Below are positions 1-8,642 of a DNA stretch of 64,000 nt, one piece after another. Under the pieces are notes generated by a model. It was not told the origin of the DNA and searched no databases. It was given only the letters and a program-made list of their open reading frames with translations. A program made the translations under genes and the position numbers. Each line of letters opens with the position of its first letter. Position 1 is the stretch's first letter. This stretch comes from Actinomycetes bacterium (GTDB lineage Bacteria; Actinomycetota; Acidimicrobiia; Acidimicrobiales; Ilumatobacteraceae), in contig JANYDH010000213.1 of the NCBI GenBank assembly GCA_025359865.1, positions 1-64,000 of the forward strand, in the 5' to 3' direction.

Positions 1-56
1 ACCTCGATGAGGCCCGCACGATCGCCGACCGAACCGTCGTTCTCATCACAGCATGA
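1..56 (+). CDS. 3' end of an unidentified gene cut by the window edge
   Basis: A reading frame is open from position 3 and ends at TGA 54-56, giving a C-terminus LDEARTIADRTVVLITA. Only 17 codons are visible, too few to name a family. A 13-bp perfect inverted repeat starts 36 bases after the stop and may be its terminator, which mildly supports a real gene end here. The frame could also be chance. Confidence 0.35.
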   Translation, partial: LDEARTIADRTVVLITA

Positions 57-388
57 ATGGAACACAACACCACCACACCCACAAACTTCGCGGTCGTGAC
101 ATGTCGCTCAACAACATGTCACGACCAAAGCTCACACGATCTAGCCCAACCCGCCGAATTGAGTCGGTACTGGTGGAGTTGGTTGTGGTGGGGCGTGCGC
201 AGGGCTGGCGTGCCGATGTGCAGCCATGGGCGAAGTGACGAACACAACGAGCGAAAGTGCAATCTCGTTCTGCACTTCGCGACTCCACGTCGCGCCACCC
301 GATCTTTGGCGTTGGGCTGGCGCATACAGCAGTCGAACGATCCAGCCCAACCCGCCGAATACTGACCCACGCTCCTAGGGTGCTGGCG
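57..388. repeat. Gene-free 332-bp gap rich in short repeats
   Basis: I find no credible gene here; the short frames are not gene-like. The gap holds the 13-bp palindrome at 92-126, and a 17-bp direct repeat AGCCCAACCCGCCGAAT at 143-159 and 344-360. An imperfect hairpin GCGAAAGTGC/TGCACTTCGC spans 251-280. A minus-orientation copy of the short TTTGGCGTTG motif occurs near 304-320 and recurs at 41.1, 43.7, 63.15 and 63.5 kb. GTTGGGCTGG (311-320) also pairs with CCAGCCCAAC (342-351), so much of the gap could fold. Confidence 0.5.
92..126. terminator. 13-bp perfect inverted repeat, possible terminator
   Basis: GGTCGTGACATGT (92-104) is followed after 9 bases by its exact reverse complement ACATGTCACGACC (114-126). 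It lies 36 bp downstream of the first stop codon. There is no T-run, so it would be an actinobacterial U-less terminator, or else an operator or repeat remnant. The pairing is seen directly; the function is inferred. Confidence 0.45.
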
Positions 389-1435
389 ATGACGAAGGAA
401 CTGCGGGTCGGCTTCATCGGGGCCGGCCTGATCGCCACCTATCACTCGAAGAGCCTCCGCCGCAGCGGCATCGAGGCGACCCACGGCGTCGTGCGCACCG
501 GGGTGTACGACCCTGACACCGCGCGCACCGAGGCATTCGCCGCCGCCTCCGGTCACACGGCGATGGCCAGCGAACAGGCGGTACTCGACAGCTGCGATGC
601 GGTCTACATCTGCACCTGGACGAGCGAGCACCGCCGCCTAGTTGCGGCAGCCGCCGAGCGTGGGCTCGCGATCTTCTGCGAGAAGCCGCTCGCGATCAGC
701 CTCGACCTCGCCCGCGAGATGACCGAGACCGTCCTCGCCACCGGCGTCACCAACCAGGTCGGTCTCGTGCTCCGCCGCTCACCGGTCTACCTGTGGGCCA
801 AGCACCTGATCGACAGCCCCGATGCCGGTCGAGTGATGAGCGTGGTGTTTCGCGACGACCAGTTCATCCCGATCCAAGGTCACTACTCATCGACGTGGCG
901 CGCCGACAAGCGTCTGGCCGGTGCTGGCACCTTGCTCGAGCACAGCATTCACGATGTCGACATGCTCCGCTTCCTCGTCGGTGACGTCGCACGGGTCAGT
1001 GCCAACTCCGCCAACTTCCACGGCCACGACGGCATCGAGGACGTGGTGAGCGCGTGCCTCGCATTCTCCACCGGCGCGACCGGTGTGCTCACCAGTGTGT
1101 GGCACGACAACCTGGCCCGACCGAGCCTGCGCAGGGTCGAGGTGTTCTGCGAACGGCGGCACATCGTGATCGATGGCGATGATTGGTTCGGCCCCGTATC
1201 GTGGGTCGACCACGATGGAGTCACCGGCTCACTGGAGTCCGACGAGCTCGTTGCAGCGGTCGTGCCCCTGCGCGACGGCACCGACAATCCCGACGGCGAG
1301 TTCATCCGCGCCACCGTTGAGGGCCGTGCCGCCACGCCGGACTTCACCACCGCGCTGCGGGCGCACGAGATCGTCGATGCGATGTATCGTTCGGCGGCCA
1401 CTGACGGCGCGATGGTGATGATCGATGATGCCTGA
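389..1435 (+). CDS. Gfo/Idh/MocA family NAD(P)-dependent oxidoreductase
   Basis: 348 aa, close to the family norm of about 330-390. The N-terminus has the Rossmann motif GFIGAG (residues 8-13), and the family signature EKP lies at residues 98-100 (FCEKPLAIS). The C-terminal half is the usual alpha/beta substrate domain with EHSIHDVDMLR. I chose ATG 389 because it puts the Rossmann strand a few residues from the start; an in-frame start at 257 would add 44 low-complexity residues with no homology feel. The stop overlaps the next start by 11 bases, so it is probably co-transcribed with the GNAT and TesB genes. Family members act on sugars, inositols or related alcohols; the substrate cannot be told here. 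Confidence 0.88.
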   Translation: MTKELRVGFIGAGLIATYHSKSLRRSGIEATHGVVRTGVYDPDTARTEAFAAASGHTAMASEQAVLDSCDAVYICTWTSEHRRLVAAAAERGLAIFCEKPLAISLDLAREMTETVLATGVTNQVGLVLRRSPVYLWAKHLIDSPDAGRVMSVVFRDDQFIPIQGHYSSTWRADKRLAGAGTLLEHSIHDVDMLRFLVGDVARVSANSANFHGHDGIEDVVSACLAFSTGATGVLTSVWHDNLARPSLRRVEVFCERRHIVIDGDDWFGPVSWVDHDGVTGSLESDELVAAVVPLRDGTDNPDGEFIRATVEGRAATPDFTTALRAHEIVDAMYRSAATDGAMVMIDDA

Positions 1436-1901
1436 GCCCGAGATCCATCGCTTCTCGGTCGTGCAACTGACCGCCGAACAAACGCACCCGCTTCGTCTTG
1501 TGGTGCTGCGTGCCGACACTCCGGGCAACGAGGTGTCGTTCATCGAGGATACGTGGCCTGGCGCGTTGCACCTTGGCGTTCGCGACAACGCGGACCGCGA
1601 GCTGAGACTCGTTGCTACCAGCAGTTGGATCCCCCGCTCCTTCGAAAGTGACCCCAGTCGGCAGGCGGTACAACTGCGCGGAATGGCCACGTTGCAGCAG
1701 CTGCAAGGCACGGGCATCGGTGGGTTGCTGCTCCGTGCCGGTCTGAGACGTGCTCACGACAGCGGAGCCTCCTTGGTGTGGGCCAACGCCCGCGATGTCG
1801 CACTCGACTTCTACCGTCGGCATGGCTTCACCGTGATCGGCGATGGGTTCGTCGATGCCACCACACAACTCCCGCACCACGTTGTTCTCATGGAGTTCTG
1901 A
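1425..1901 (+). CDS. GNAT family N-acetyltransferase
   Basis: 158 aa with the GNAT acetyl-CoA loop visible as QLQGTGIGGLLLRAG (about residues 90-104), followed by the typical C-terminal block NARDVALDFYRRHGFTVIGD. The protein would transfer an acetyl group from acetyl-CoA to an unknown amine. The start ATG 1425 lies inside the end of the oxidoreductase gene; ATG 1428 is an equal alternative. The stop overlaps the TesB start (TGATG), so the three genes form a tightly coupled run. The substrate is not recognisable. Confidence 0.85.
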   Translation: MMPEPEIHRFSVVQLTAEQTHPLRLVVLRADTPGNEVSFIEDTWPGALHLGVRDNADRELRLVATSSWIPRSFESDPSRQAVQLRGMATLQQLQGTGIGGLLLRAGLRRAHDSGASLVWANARDVALDFYRRHGFTVIGDGFVDATTQLPHHVVLMEF

Positions 1902-2719
1902 TGAGTTCGGATGAGATGCGGATGAGTTGGCCGGCAGACACCCTGGCGGGCCGGCTGTCGATCGATCAGGTCGATAGCGATGTTTGGCACAGCCGCGATC
2001 CAGCCGACCGGCGACATGTTTTCGGCGGGCTCCTCGTTGCCCAAGCATTGCGCGCCGGGCAGTTCACCGTAGCCGCTGACCGCAACGTCCATTCTCTGCA
2101 CGCATCGTTCGTCAGCGGCGGCGTCGGAGGTGAACGGCTGCGGTACGAGGTCGAGCGCACACGCGACGGTGGAAGTTTCAGCACCCGGCGTGTAGTGGTT
2201 CGCCAGGAGCACGGCGTGGTCATGGTACTCACCGCAGACTTCCACCATGAGGAGCCTGGTCTCGAATACGCCGCACCAGCGACACCAGGAGTGCCCGACC
2301 CGGACGAGTTGGCTGCCGATAGTCGCCAATCACGGGTGTTCGAGGCGCGCGCTGTTCCCGTCGATGGCGCCGCGAACGGCGGCTTTCACGCGCGACGTAC
2401 GTGGTTCCGGTCGAGATCTGTGTTACCGGACGACCCCCAGCTACATCTCCAGGCACTCGCCTACCTGAGCGATCATGGCCCGTCGCGCGCCGCGAAAGCA
2501 CCACATTCCTCGCTGCCGCGTGAGGCGATCGCCAGAACCATGTCACTCGACCACAGCGTGTGGTTCCACCGCCCGGTCGACGTGAACGACTGGTTGTTGT
2601 TCGAACTGGTCCCGGTCGCCACGGGCCGCGGCAGGGGGCTGTCATTCGGGACGGTACGTACCCGAGCTCGGGTACTCGTGGCCTCGGTGGCTCAAGAGGT
2701 GGTGCTCCGCCCCACCTGA
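1901..2719 (+). CDS. tesB: Acyl-CoA thioesterase II (TesB-type double hotdog)
   Basis: 272 aa, normal for TesB (about 280). The N-terminal hotdog contains RRHVFGGLLVAQALRAG, matching the family block V(F)GGQ.xAQAL but with Leu at the usual Gln. The C-terminal hotdog contains LAYLSDHG and SLDHSVWFHRP, the usual D-H-S block with the WFHRP tail. It hydrolyses medium and long acyl-CoA to free acid and CoA. Start ATG 1901 overlaps the GNAT stop by one base. A start further upstream at 1778 would run through the GNAT gene and is rejected. The gene symbol reflects family assignment only. Confidence 0.87.
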   Translation: MSSDEMRMSWPADTLAGRLSIDQVDSDVWHSRDPADRRHVFGGLLVAQALRAGQFTVAADRNVHSLHASFVSGGVGGERLRYEVERTRDGGSFSTRRVVVRQEHGVVMVLTADFHHEEPGLEYAAPATPGVPDPDELAADSRQSRVFEARAVPVDGAANGGFHARRTWFRSRSVLPDDPQLHLQALAYLSDHGPSRAAKAPHSSLPREAIARTMSLDHSVWFHRPVDVNDWLLFELVPVATGRGRGLSFGTVRTRARVLVASVAQEVVLRPT

Positions 2720-2798
2720 CGGGACTGCCCGCTCGAGTCGCCACGCATGAAACGGATGCGGCGCTTGATTTCCGTTTGACCGCTGCCACTGTCCATCA

Positions 2799-3128
2799 AT
2801 GAAGGCGATGGGCGCCACACAGACTTCGGGGGCACCGCTACGGGCCCGGGCACAATGGCTTCGCTCGGCCGCGACTCAGTTGTCCGCCCGTGACATCGAC
2901 ATGCTGACGGTCAGGGCGGGAAGCGATACGTGGGTGGGGCCGACCCCGCAGCAGTGTCTCGACGATCTCCGCCGCATCAGTCGCGAGTTGAGTGCCGCAC
3001 ACGACGAGTTGGTGGCGGCCGCCCAACGGCTCGACGCCGAGGCCGACGTCATCGACGCTGCGGCGCGAGCAGCAGCCGTCGCGGCGGCGGCCGCCGAGCG
3101 GGCCAAGCACACGGCGGCGCTGTCCTGA
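2799..3128 (+). CDS. WXG100-like small helical protein (possible type VII secretion partner)
   Basis: 109 aa and almost entirely helical. A central W-x-G turn appears in DTWVGPTPQQCLDDL (residues about 43-57), flanked by amphipathic helices with an Ala/Arg-rich C-terminus. That layout (helix, WxG, helix, about 100 aa) is the WXG100/ESX pattern. The stop overlaps the start of the following 611-aa gene (TGATG), the usual arrangement of a WXG partner with its larger client. No ESX ATPase or membrane gene is visible in this window. ATG 2808 is an alternative start. The fold is reasonably supported; secretion is inference. Confidence 0.6.
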   Translation: MKAMGATQTSGAPLRARAQWLRSAATQLSARDIDMLTVRAGSDTWVGPTPQQCLDDLRRISRELSAAHDELVAAAQRLDAEADVIDAAARAAAVAAAAAERAKHTAALS

Positions 3129-4963
3129 TGGCATACATGGGCTATGACCCTGAACGAGTCGGCTGGTTGCGCGACGCCCTTCGCCGCAACGCTGACACCC
3201 TCGATACCGTACGGTGCAACGATCCGCTGGCCATCAGCGCCATCGCCCGCGTTCACGCCTGCCGCACCTCGATCCTCGATGTCTGGTTACCCGTCGTGAG
3301 TGCGCTGCTGCGCTGCGACGCGCTGACCTCGCCGCCGACCCTTCACCTCGATCCCACCGACCTTCGCGACTCGTTTTGGCTGAGCATTCAGGCCACCGGC
3401 TGGAACGTGATCACCGACCCGGATGGCACCACACACACCCGGCTCACCCGGGCGCAGGCGCACACACTCGGCGAGACCTTGGCCAGGGGTGACCTCAGCG
3501 CCTGGGTCGACACCCCTGAGGAACTCGACTGGCTGCGCGAACAACTGCAGACCATCCTCGACTCGCAGGTGTTGGTCGCCGCGTTCGCGACGGGGGTCGG
3601 CGACTGGGCCTGGCTGTTCGATGTGGTCACCGACGAGTGGCGGCTTGCCGCTCCAGGCCGTCAGGTACAGATCGAGAACATCATCCCACTGCTGGCAGGG
3701 GCATACGTCGCCGCGACGCCTCTCGGTCCCGCTGGGCCCGCCGCAGTCTGGACACCGTCGATCATCGACGTCATCGAGCCTTCGGCAGCGGCGCTGCTGA
3801 TCCGGTCGTTGCCCGCGACTGCAACGCAGCTGGCACAATGGTGCGACCAGATCCTGCTGCGGTGGACCACACAGCCTGTCGATCGCACGTCATGGGCCGA
3901 CGTCGGCGTACCCGGCCCAACCACGGCCGATCTGCTGTTTCCGCTCCTCATCGCGCGTTCACCGGCCGGCGCAGCGTTTCTGTCGGCCGCGGCCGACCAT
4001 CCACAGATTGTATTCGCCACCACCAACGACGGCGCCTTGGTGAATCATTTGCTCCTCACTGGCACGGATCCGTCCGTTGTCAGCCCTGAGCAGGCCGGAG
4101 CCATCATCGTCCCGATGATCAGATACCTCCGCGAGGCCGAGCCGTGGATGCACAGCGGGGTACTGGGCGGTGGCTTCGACGCCCATGATCTGGTCGGCCC
4201 GCTGATCGCTCCTTGGCTGCCGTTCATGGGTGCCCGCGCCGAAGACTGGGACTGGACATACGTCGACGGCGACAACGCACTGCGCTGGGTGCTCAAGGAT
4301 GGCACCAGCATGGATGCGCTTGTGATCGCGCTCGACGAGCGCCAGAACCAACTCGCATCGACACCGATGATGGGTCTCGACGGCCGGATCAACGATGCCG
4401 CGCTGTTCGAACTCGCGACGATGTTCGCTCAATTCAACCTGGCGTTTCGCGATGAAGAGATCAACGATGCGACTGCCAACCGGATCTGGATCAACCTCAC
4501 ACTCCAAACCATCAACACCGTCAGCTCTTTGGTGTCCGCTCGGGCGACGGTGCCATGGGTGAGCGTTGCGAGCACCGTCATCCCATATGTCGCCAATGGC
4601 AGCGAATGGCTGGCCACCAACATCGGCTGGTCGCCCCCCGATGAGGAGCAAGCAACTGCAGTCGCGATGCCGCGATTTGGTGACCGAATGGCAGCAACAG
4701 CGGTGGTGGCCGTCGCCGCCGGGGTAGCGCAACTGGTCGCGGAGGGCAGGCTCGATCCTGCCGCCACGGAGGAACTACATCTGGGTGATCTGGGTGATCT
4801 GGGTGATCTGGGTGAGGGCTGCGCACCTCGGGTCGTAGAGGAGCGCCTCCATGACTATCTTCAGACGTTGAAGTACCGCACTGATCCGGCGGGGTTCAAT
4901 GCCCTCGAGGCCGTATTGACCACGTTCATGAATCCTGCCGCAACCAGCCAGGCCTGCCGTTGA
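3128..4963 (+). CDS. Large unknown protein paired with the WXG100-like protein
   Basis: 611 aa with no signal peptide and a mostly soluble composition. It has Gly/Ala-rich stretches (LLAGAYVAATPLGPAG, near residues 200-215) that might insert in membranes. I do not recognise a catalytic motif. Its length and its position after a WXG100-like gene resemble the large helical proteins found beside such genes in actinobacteria (the DUF6571-type group is one possibility), but that is a guess. Near the C-terminus four 9-bp units encode LGDLGDLGDLG (4781-4816). The stop codon lies inside the first unit of a 13-bp tandem repeat, so repeat slippage there could change the C-terminus. Confidence 0.7.
   Translation: MAYMGYDPERVGWLRDALRRNADTLDTVRCNDPLAISAIARVHACRTSILDVWLPVVSALLRCDALTSPPTLHLDPTDLRDSFWLSIQATGWNVITDPDGTTHTRLTRAQAHTLGETLARGDLSAWVDTPEELDWLREQLQTILDSQVLVAAFATGVGDWAWLFDVVTDEWRLAAPGRQVQIENIIPLLAGAYVAATPLGPAGPAAVWTPSIIDVIEPSAAALLIRSLPATATQLAQWCDQILLRWTTQPVDRTSWADVGVPGPTTADLLFPLLIARSPAGAAFLSAAADHPQIVFATTNDGALVNHLLLTGTDPSVVSPEQAGAIIVPMIRYLREAEPWMHSGVLGGGFDAHDLVGPLIAPWLPFMGARAEDWDWTYVDGDNALRWVLKDGTSMDALVIALDERQNQLASTPMMGLDGRINDAALFELATMFAQFNLAFRDEEINDATANRIWINLTLQTINTVSSLVSARATVPWVSVASTVIPYVANGSEWLATNIGWSPPDEEQATAVAMPRFGDRMAATAVVAVAAGVAQLVAEGRLDPAATEELHLGDLGDLGDLGEGCAPRVVEERLHDYLQTLKYRTDPAGFNALEAVLTTFMNPAATSQACR
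4781..4816 (+). repeat. 9-bp tandem repeat inside a coding region
   Basis: Four copies of CTGGGTGAT (the last ends in G) keep frame and encode LGD repeats near residue 555 of the 611-aa protein. Loss or gain of a unit would be frame-neutral. Confidence 0.9.
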
Positions 4964-5023
4964 GTGCTGCAGTTGAGTGCTGCCGTTGAGTGCTGCCGTT
5001 GAGTGCTGCCGTTGAGTGCTGCG
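4959..5023 (+). repeat. 13-bp tandem repeat overlapping a stop codon
   Basis: Five near-identical units of GTTGAGTGCTGCC start at 4959, 4972, 4985, 4998 and 5011. The TGA stop of the 611-aa protein is in the first unit. As 13 is not a multiple of 3, each unit presents TGA in a different frame. Confidence 0.9.
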
Positions 5024-5293
5024 GCGTGTTCGTGGTCGACGGCCGCAGCAGGATCCGCACATCGAAAGTAGGAATAGGGTGAACTGTCACGATTCCTGGC
5101 CGGTTGTGAGGTAGGTCCGCTGACAGTGATCTGACGCCCCCGATCCCAGGCGCCGGGTCGGCCCTTCGTCGAGATCTCGACCATCAACGATTTGGCTACC
5201 TGACGCTCGGATCGGTCACAGATGTGCCCTTACCCAGGTCAAGGGCGACCAGCACAGTTCCGATCGGATCTCTTGACCGCCAGCGGGCGGTTT
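5024..5293. other. Gene-free stretch between convergent genes
   Basis: No gene is supported. ACTGTCA at 5083-5089 and TGACAGT at 5121-5127 can pair as a weak hairpin. The stretch separates two convergent transcription units and may hold their terminators, but no T-run is evident. Confidence 0.4.
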
Positions 5294-6901
5294 CTACGGA
5301 ACCGGCACGGTCGCAGAGAGCAAGAGGGTGTTCCCAGGTGTGACCTCGACCACGAGTTGCATCGTCCAGTCGCCGGCGAACGGCAGAGTGATCTTGCCGG
5401 TGTAGTGATTCGCTCCATCGGCTTCGAGGGTGATCGGCGACTCGGGAATGTTCTTGCTGGGCAACGTCATCCGACCCTGCACGCTGACTACTGGTTGCAG
5501 CCCGCCACCGGCGGGAGTGAACACGAGGTGGACTTCGTTCGCGCCTATCCGACCAGGAGTCACGGTGACATCGGCGATCAACCCAGCCTGGGTCAGCGAG
5601 GCGCTGAACACCTTGCTCTGCTCAGCTGGTCTCGGCGGAAGTGCCACCAAGCCCGCCGCCAGGCCGAGTATCACGACACCCATCACCGCTTCGACCATCA
5701 CCGTTCGCCGGATCGATGCAGCCCCGTGGTGTTGCAGCAGCCACCGAGACACGCCGCCGATCGACACGGCCATCACCACAACCGCGATCTTGACCAAGAG
5801 CAGTCGACCCCACGTGGTCGCCGTCACGTCGCCGATTCCGCCAGCCAACTTCAACGTCTCGATCACGCCGGTGCCGACGATCAGCGGGATCGCCACACTC
5901 GACATGACCGAGAATCGGTCGATGGCCCGTTTGTGCTCATCGGCTGCAACCCATGAGCGGCCGGCAGCCGAGATCGTGATCAACCCACCCAACCAGATGA
6001 AGACACCAAACGTGTGAATAGCACCAATCGCGACCCACAACGGCACCGGGTGCAACGTCGACGCGTGACCCGCCAACGCAAACGTGAGCACGATCGCCAC
6101 TGTGGCGATAAGCGCACACGCCTTCCACCAACTGTTCGCGGCCAATTTCACCGTCGCAACGAGCACCCCCACCCCAAGTACCAACCCAAGTCGCAGCGCG
6201 AACATCTGGCCAGTTCTGGTGTCACCGATGTCGCCCCATACCGATGTAGAAAAGGCATCACGTAGATCGCCGGCCACGATCGTCACGCCGTACAACGCGC
6301 AGCTCATCACCGAGCCGATGAAGGCGAGGGTCCATCCTGCGCGAAGCAGACGCGTGATTCGCGGCGCACTCAAACCGGTGGCGACCAGAACCAGCAGTCC
6401 ACCGCCGATCAGTACCGCGAAGCCGAGATAGCCAAGCATTCGACCCACGCCGTAGAGCCAGCGGACGATCTGCGGAGACTGCACTCCCTCTCGCGCTTGT
6501 TGGACCAACGCATCACCATCGACTGAACTCGAGTTGCCGACCTGGAAGCTGAACGCCCCGTCGACCACGTGTCCATCGACCGAACTGACGCGCCAGACCA
6601 CGGCATACGTTCCATCGCCGATCTGGGGGACCGTCGCCGAGACCACTGTGTCGTCCGACGCGGAACGCACCGCTGCCCCCAGCGGAATGCGATGATCGGT
6701 TTGATCGAACAGCTCCACGGATGCCGTGGTTGCCTCGATCGATTCGTCGAAGTCGAGCACGATCCGCTCGGGACCGCTCTGCAGCACCGAACTGGCCGCC
6801 GGCAAACTCGACTGGAGACTCGCGTGGGCCGAGACCGGCGTAGCCGGTACGAGCGAGAACAGAGCCATGAGCGCGAACCCGCCCAAGATCAATCTCCGCA
6901 T
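5294..6901 (-). CDS. CopC-CopD fusion, copper resistance/uptake membrane protein
   Basis: 535 aa. The N-terminus is a signal peptide ending VSAHASL, so the mature protein starts with the His typical of CopC. A CopC beta-sandwich follows (VSSVDGHVVDGAFSFQVG near residues 105-122), then about eight membrane helices of the CopD type (residues about 150-430), then a periplasmic tail. Fusions of this kind (YcnJ-like) bind copper outside the membrane and pass it in. The start ATG at 6901 overlaps the stop of the upstream minus-strand gene by one base. Longer in-frame starts would run antisense through that gene. There is no obvious copper-responsive operator. Confidence 0.88.
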   Translation of the reverse strand: MRRLILGGFALMALFSLVPATPVSAHASLQSSLPAASSVLQSGPERIVLDFDESIEATTASVELFDQTDHRIPLGAAVRSASDDTVVSATVPQIGDGTYAVVWRVSSVDGHVVDGAFSFQVGNSSSVDGDALVQQAREGVQSPQIVRWLYGVGRMLGYLGFAVLIGGGLLVLVATGLSAPRITRLLRAGWTLAFIGSVMSCALYGVTIVAGDLRDAFSTSVWGDIGDTRTGQMFALRLGLVLGVGVLVATVKLAANSWWKACALIATVAIVLTFALAGHASTLHPVPLWVAIGAIHTFGVFIWLGGLITISAAGRSWVAADEHKRAIDRFSVMSSVAIPLIVGTGVIETLKLAGGIGDVTATTWGRLLLVKIAVVVMAVSIGGVSRWLLQHHGAASIRRTVMVEAVMGVVILGLAAGLVALPPRPAEQSKVFSASLTQAGLIADVTVTPGRIGANEVHLVFTPAGGGLQPVVSVQGRMTLPSKNIPESPITLEADGANHYTGKITLPFAGDWTMQLVVEVTPGNTLLLSATVPVP

Positions 6902-7533
6902 CAGAACAACCCGGCAGCCGAAAGGCCGTCGATCGCCGTGCGGCCCATCAGCCACGCCAGCCGTACGGCGGGCGCCGCGGCAAGCGCCGCGTCGGGAAGA
7001 ACCGTGAGACCCATCGGTTGGCGACTGGCCCACAACATCTGCATCCGCGGCAGCTCCGACCGCACGTAACCGGGCGACCAGTCGGTGAAGGTGAACCCAA
7101 GGCCGAGATCGCTGTGGTGCACCTCCACCTCGCGCCATCGTCGCCACGGCACCTCCGTCATCGGCACCGTCCCAGCGAACGTGAGCCCACTCGCCCGCCA
7201 CACGGCCTCGGTCGCGGTTGACCACTGCTGGTCGAGTCTGTCGGTGCTGGTGCAAACATCGTCCACCAACGCTTCGGCCGAGCGGGATGCGCCGGACTCG
7301 ATGTCAGCACTACGTGCCTGCATGCTGGGGTACATAGCCACCACCTCAGCGCGTAAGGCACCCTGCAACATCTGCGTGAAAGCGTCGGCATTTCGGGCGA
7401 GATGGGTGAGCACGTGGCCGATCGTCCAGTCGGGCAGGAGCGAAGCACGACGAACGTCGCTGTCGGTCAGGCCCTCGAGGGAAGCGATCAGACGAGCGCC
7501 GGCAGCGACGCAACCTAGTGCATCTGCCTTCAT
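6901..7533 (-). CDS. Maleylpyruvate isomerase/DinB-like family protein (mycothiol-dependent type)
   Basis: About 210 aa. The N-terminal four-helix DinB-like domain carries the family block LLPDWTIGHVLTHLARNADA, with His residues that bind metal in this family. The centre has VPWRRWREVEVHHSDLGLG, the second family block. Members use mycothiol as cofactor, or have lost catalysis; the substrate is unknown. ATG 7533 puts the start just before the first helix. GTG 7584 and ATG 7626 are in-frame alternatives, but 7626 would leave only two bases to the divergent gnd gene. It is translationally coupled to the copC-copD gene. Confidence 0.75.
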   Translation of the reverse strand: MKADALGCVAAGARLIASLEGLTDSDVRRASLLPDWTIGHVLTHLARNADAFTQMLQGALRAEVVAMYPSMQARSADIESGASRSAEALVDDVCTSTDRLDQQWSTATEAVWRASGLTFAGTVPMTEVPWRRWREVEVHHSDLGLGFTFTDWSPGYVRSELPRMQMLWASRQPMGLTVLPDAALAAAPAVRLAWLMGRTAIDGLSAAGLF

Positions 7534-7628
7534 CCGTACGACAGTTTCGCGAGGTAGTTGTCCATCGGATTCTTCGGTAATCACGGAAAGTGAACCTACC
7601 GCCTGCCCAGACGTGGCAATCTGCACAC

Positions 7629-8642
7629 ATGCAACTCGGAATGATTGGTCTAGGGCGCATGGGCGCCAACATGGTTCGGCGCCTCAGCCGCGACGGGCAC
7701 GACTGTGTGGCGTACGACGTGAGCGCCGAAGCCGTGACGGCGATGGAGGCCGAGGGGGTCCGCGGTGCGCGCTCGTTGGCCGAACTCGTTGCTGCGCTCG
7801 ATGCGCCGCGGCACATCTGGGTCATGGTGCCAGCGGCCTACGTTGGTGACACCGTCGACCGCCTCGCACCGCTGCTGTCACCCGGCGATGCCATCATCGA
7901 TGGCGGCAATAGCTGGTACCGCGACGATGTCGATCGTGCCACTCCGCTGGCCGAACGCCAACTCCACTACCTCGACGTCGGTACGAGCGGGGGCGTGTTC
8001 GGGCTTGACCGCGGCTACTGCCTAATGATCGGTGGTGACGACGAAGCCGTCGCAAGACTCACCCCGATCTTCGACACATTGGCACCGGGCCTCGGCGATG
8101 CCGAACGCACTCCTGGTCGTTCAGGCGAGCCGACCACAGCAGAGCGGGGCTGGCTGCACTGTGGCCCGAGCGGCGCCGGCCACTTCGTGAAGATGGTCCA
8201 CAACGGCATCGAATACGGGTTGATGGCTGCATACGCCGAAGGACTGAACGTACTCGCCAAAGCCGACATCGGCAGCCAGGACCACACCAAAGACGCCGAG
8301 ACCGCACCACTGACCAACCCGGAGTATTACCAATACGACTTCGATCTCGGCGCCATCACCGAGGTCTGGCGGCGGGGAAGTGTGGTGGCCAGTTGGCTGC
8401 TCGATCTCACCGCCGCAGCGCTCCAGGCCGACCCTGAGCTCTCCGCCTTCACCGGGCAGGTGAGCGACAGCGGCGAGGGGCGATGGACGTTACACGCGGC
8501 GATCGACGAGGGGGTGCCGGTGCCCGTGCTCAGCGCCGCGCTCTACCAACGTTTTTCGTCGCGAGGCCGCGCCGATGTTGCCGACAAGTTGCTGTCGGCA
8601 ATGCGCGCTCAGTTCGGTGGCCACGCCGAGGTGAAACACTGA
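7629..8642 (+). CDS. gnd: 6-phosphogluconate dehydrogenase, decarboxylating (short YqeC-type)
   Basis: 337 aa, the short bacterial type rather than the 470-aa type. The Rossmann motif GLGRMGANM is at residues 6-14. The substrate block appears as [11 protein letters not shown], and the catalytic Lys-His region as [16 protein letters not shown]. It oxidises 6-phosphogluconate to ribulose-5-phosphate and CO2 in the pentose phosphate pathway. An ATG at 7629 gives the standard N-terminus. The stop overlaps the zwf start (TGATG), coupling two oxidative pentose phosphate enzymes; the lactonase is not in between. Confidence 0.93.
   Translation: MQLGMIGLGRMGANMVRRLSRDGHDCVAYDVSAEAVTAMEAEGVRGARSLAELVAALDAPRHIWVMVPAAYVGDTVDRLAPLLSPGDAIIDGGNSWYRDDVDRATPLAERQLHYLDVGTSGGVFGLDRGYCLMIGGDDEAVARLTPIFDTLAPGLGDAERTPGRSGEPTTAERGWLHCGPSGAGHFVKMVHNGIEYGLMAAYAEGLNVLAKADIGSQDHTKDAETAPLTNPEYYQYDFDLGAITEVWRRGSVVASWLLDLTAAALQADPELSAFTGQVSDSGEGRWTLHAAIDEGVPVPVLSAALYQRFSSRGRADVADKLLSAMRAQFGGHAEVKH

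Noticed and set aside
5222-5956. Plus-strand open frame of 244 codons
   Set aside because: Antisense to the copC-copD fusion, with a His/Arg-rich composition unlike a real protein.
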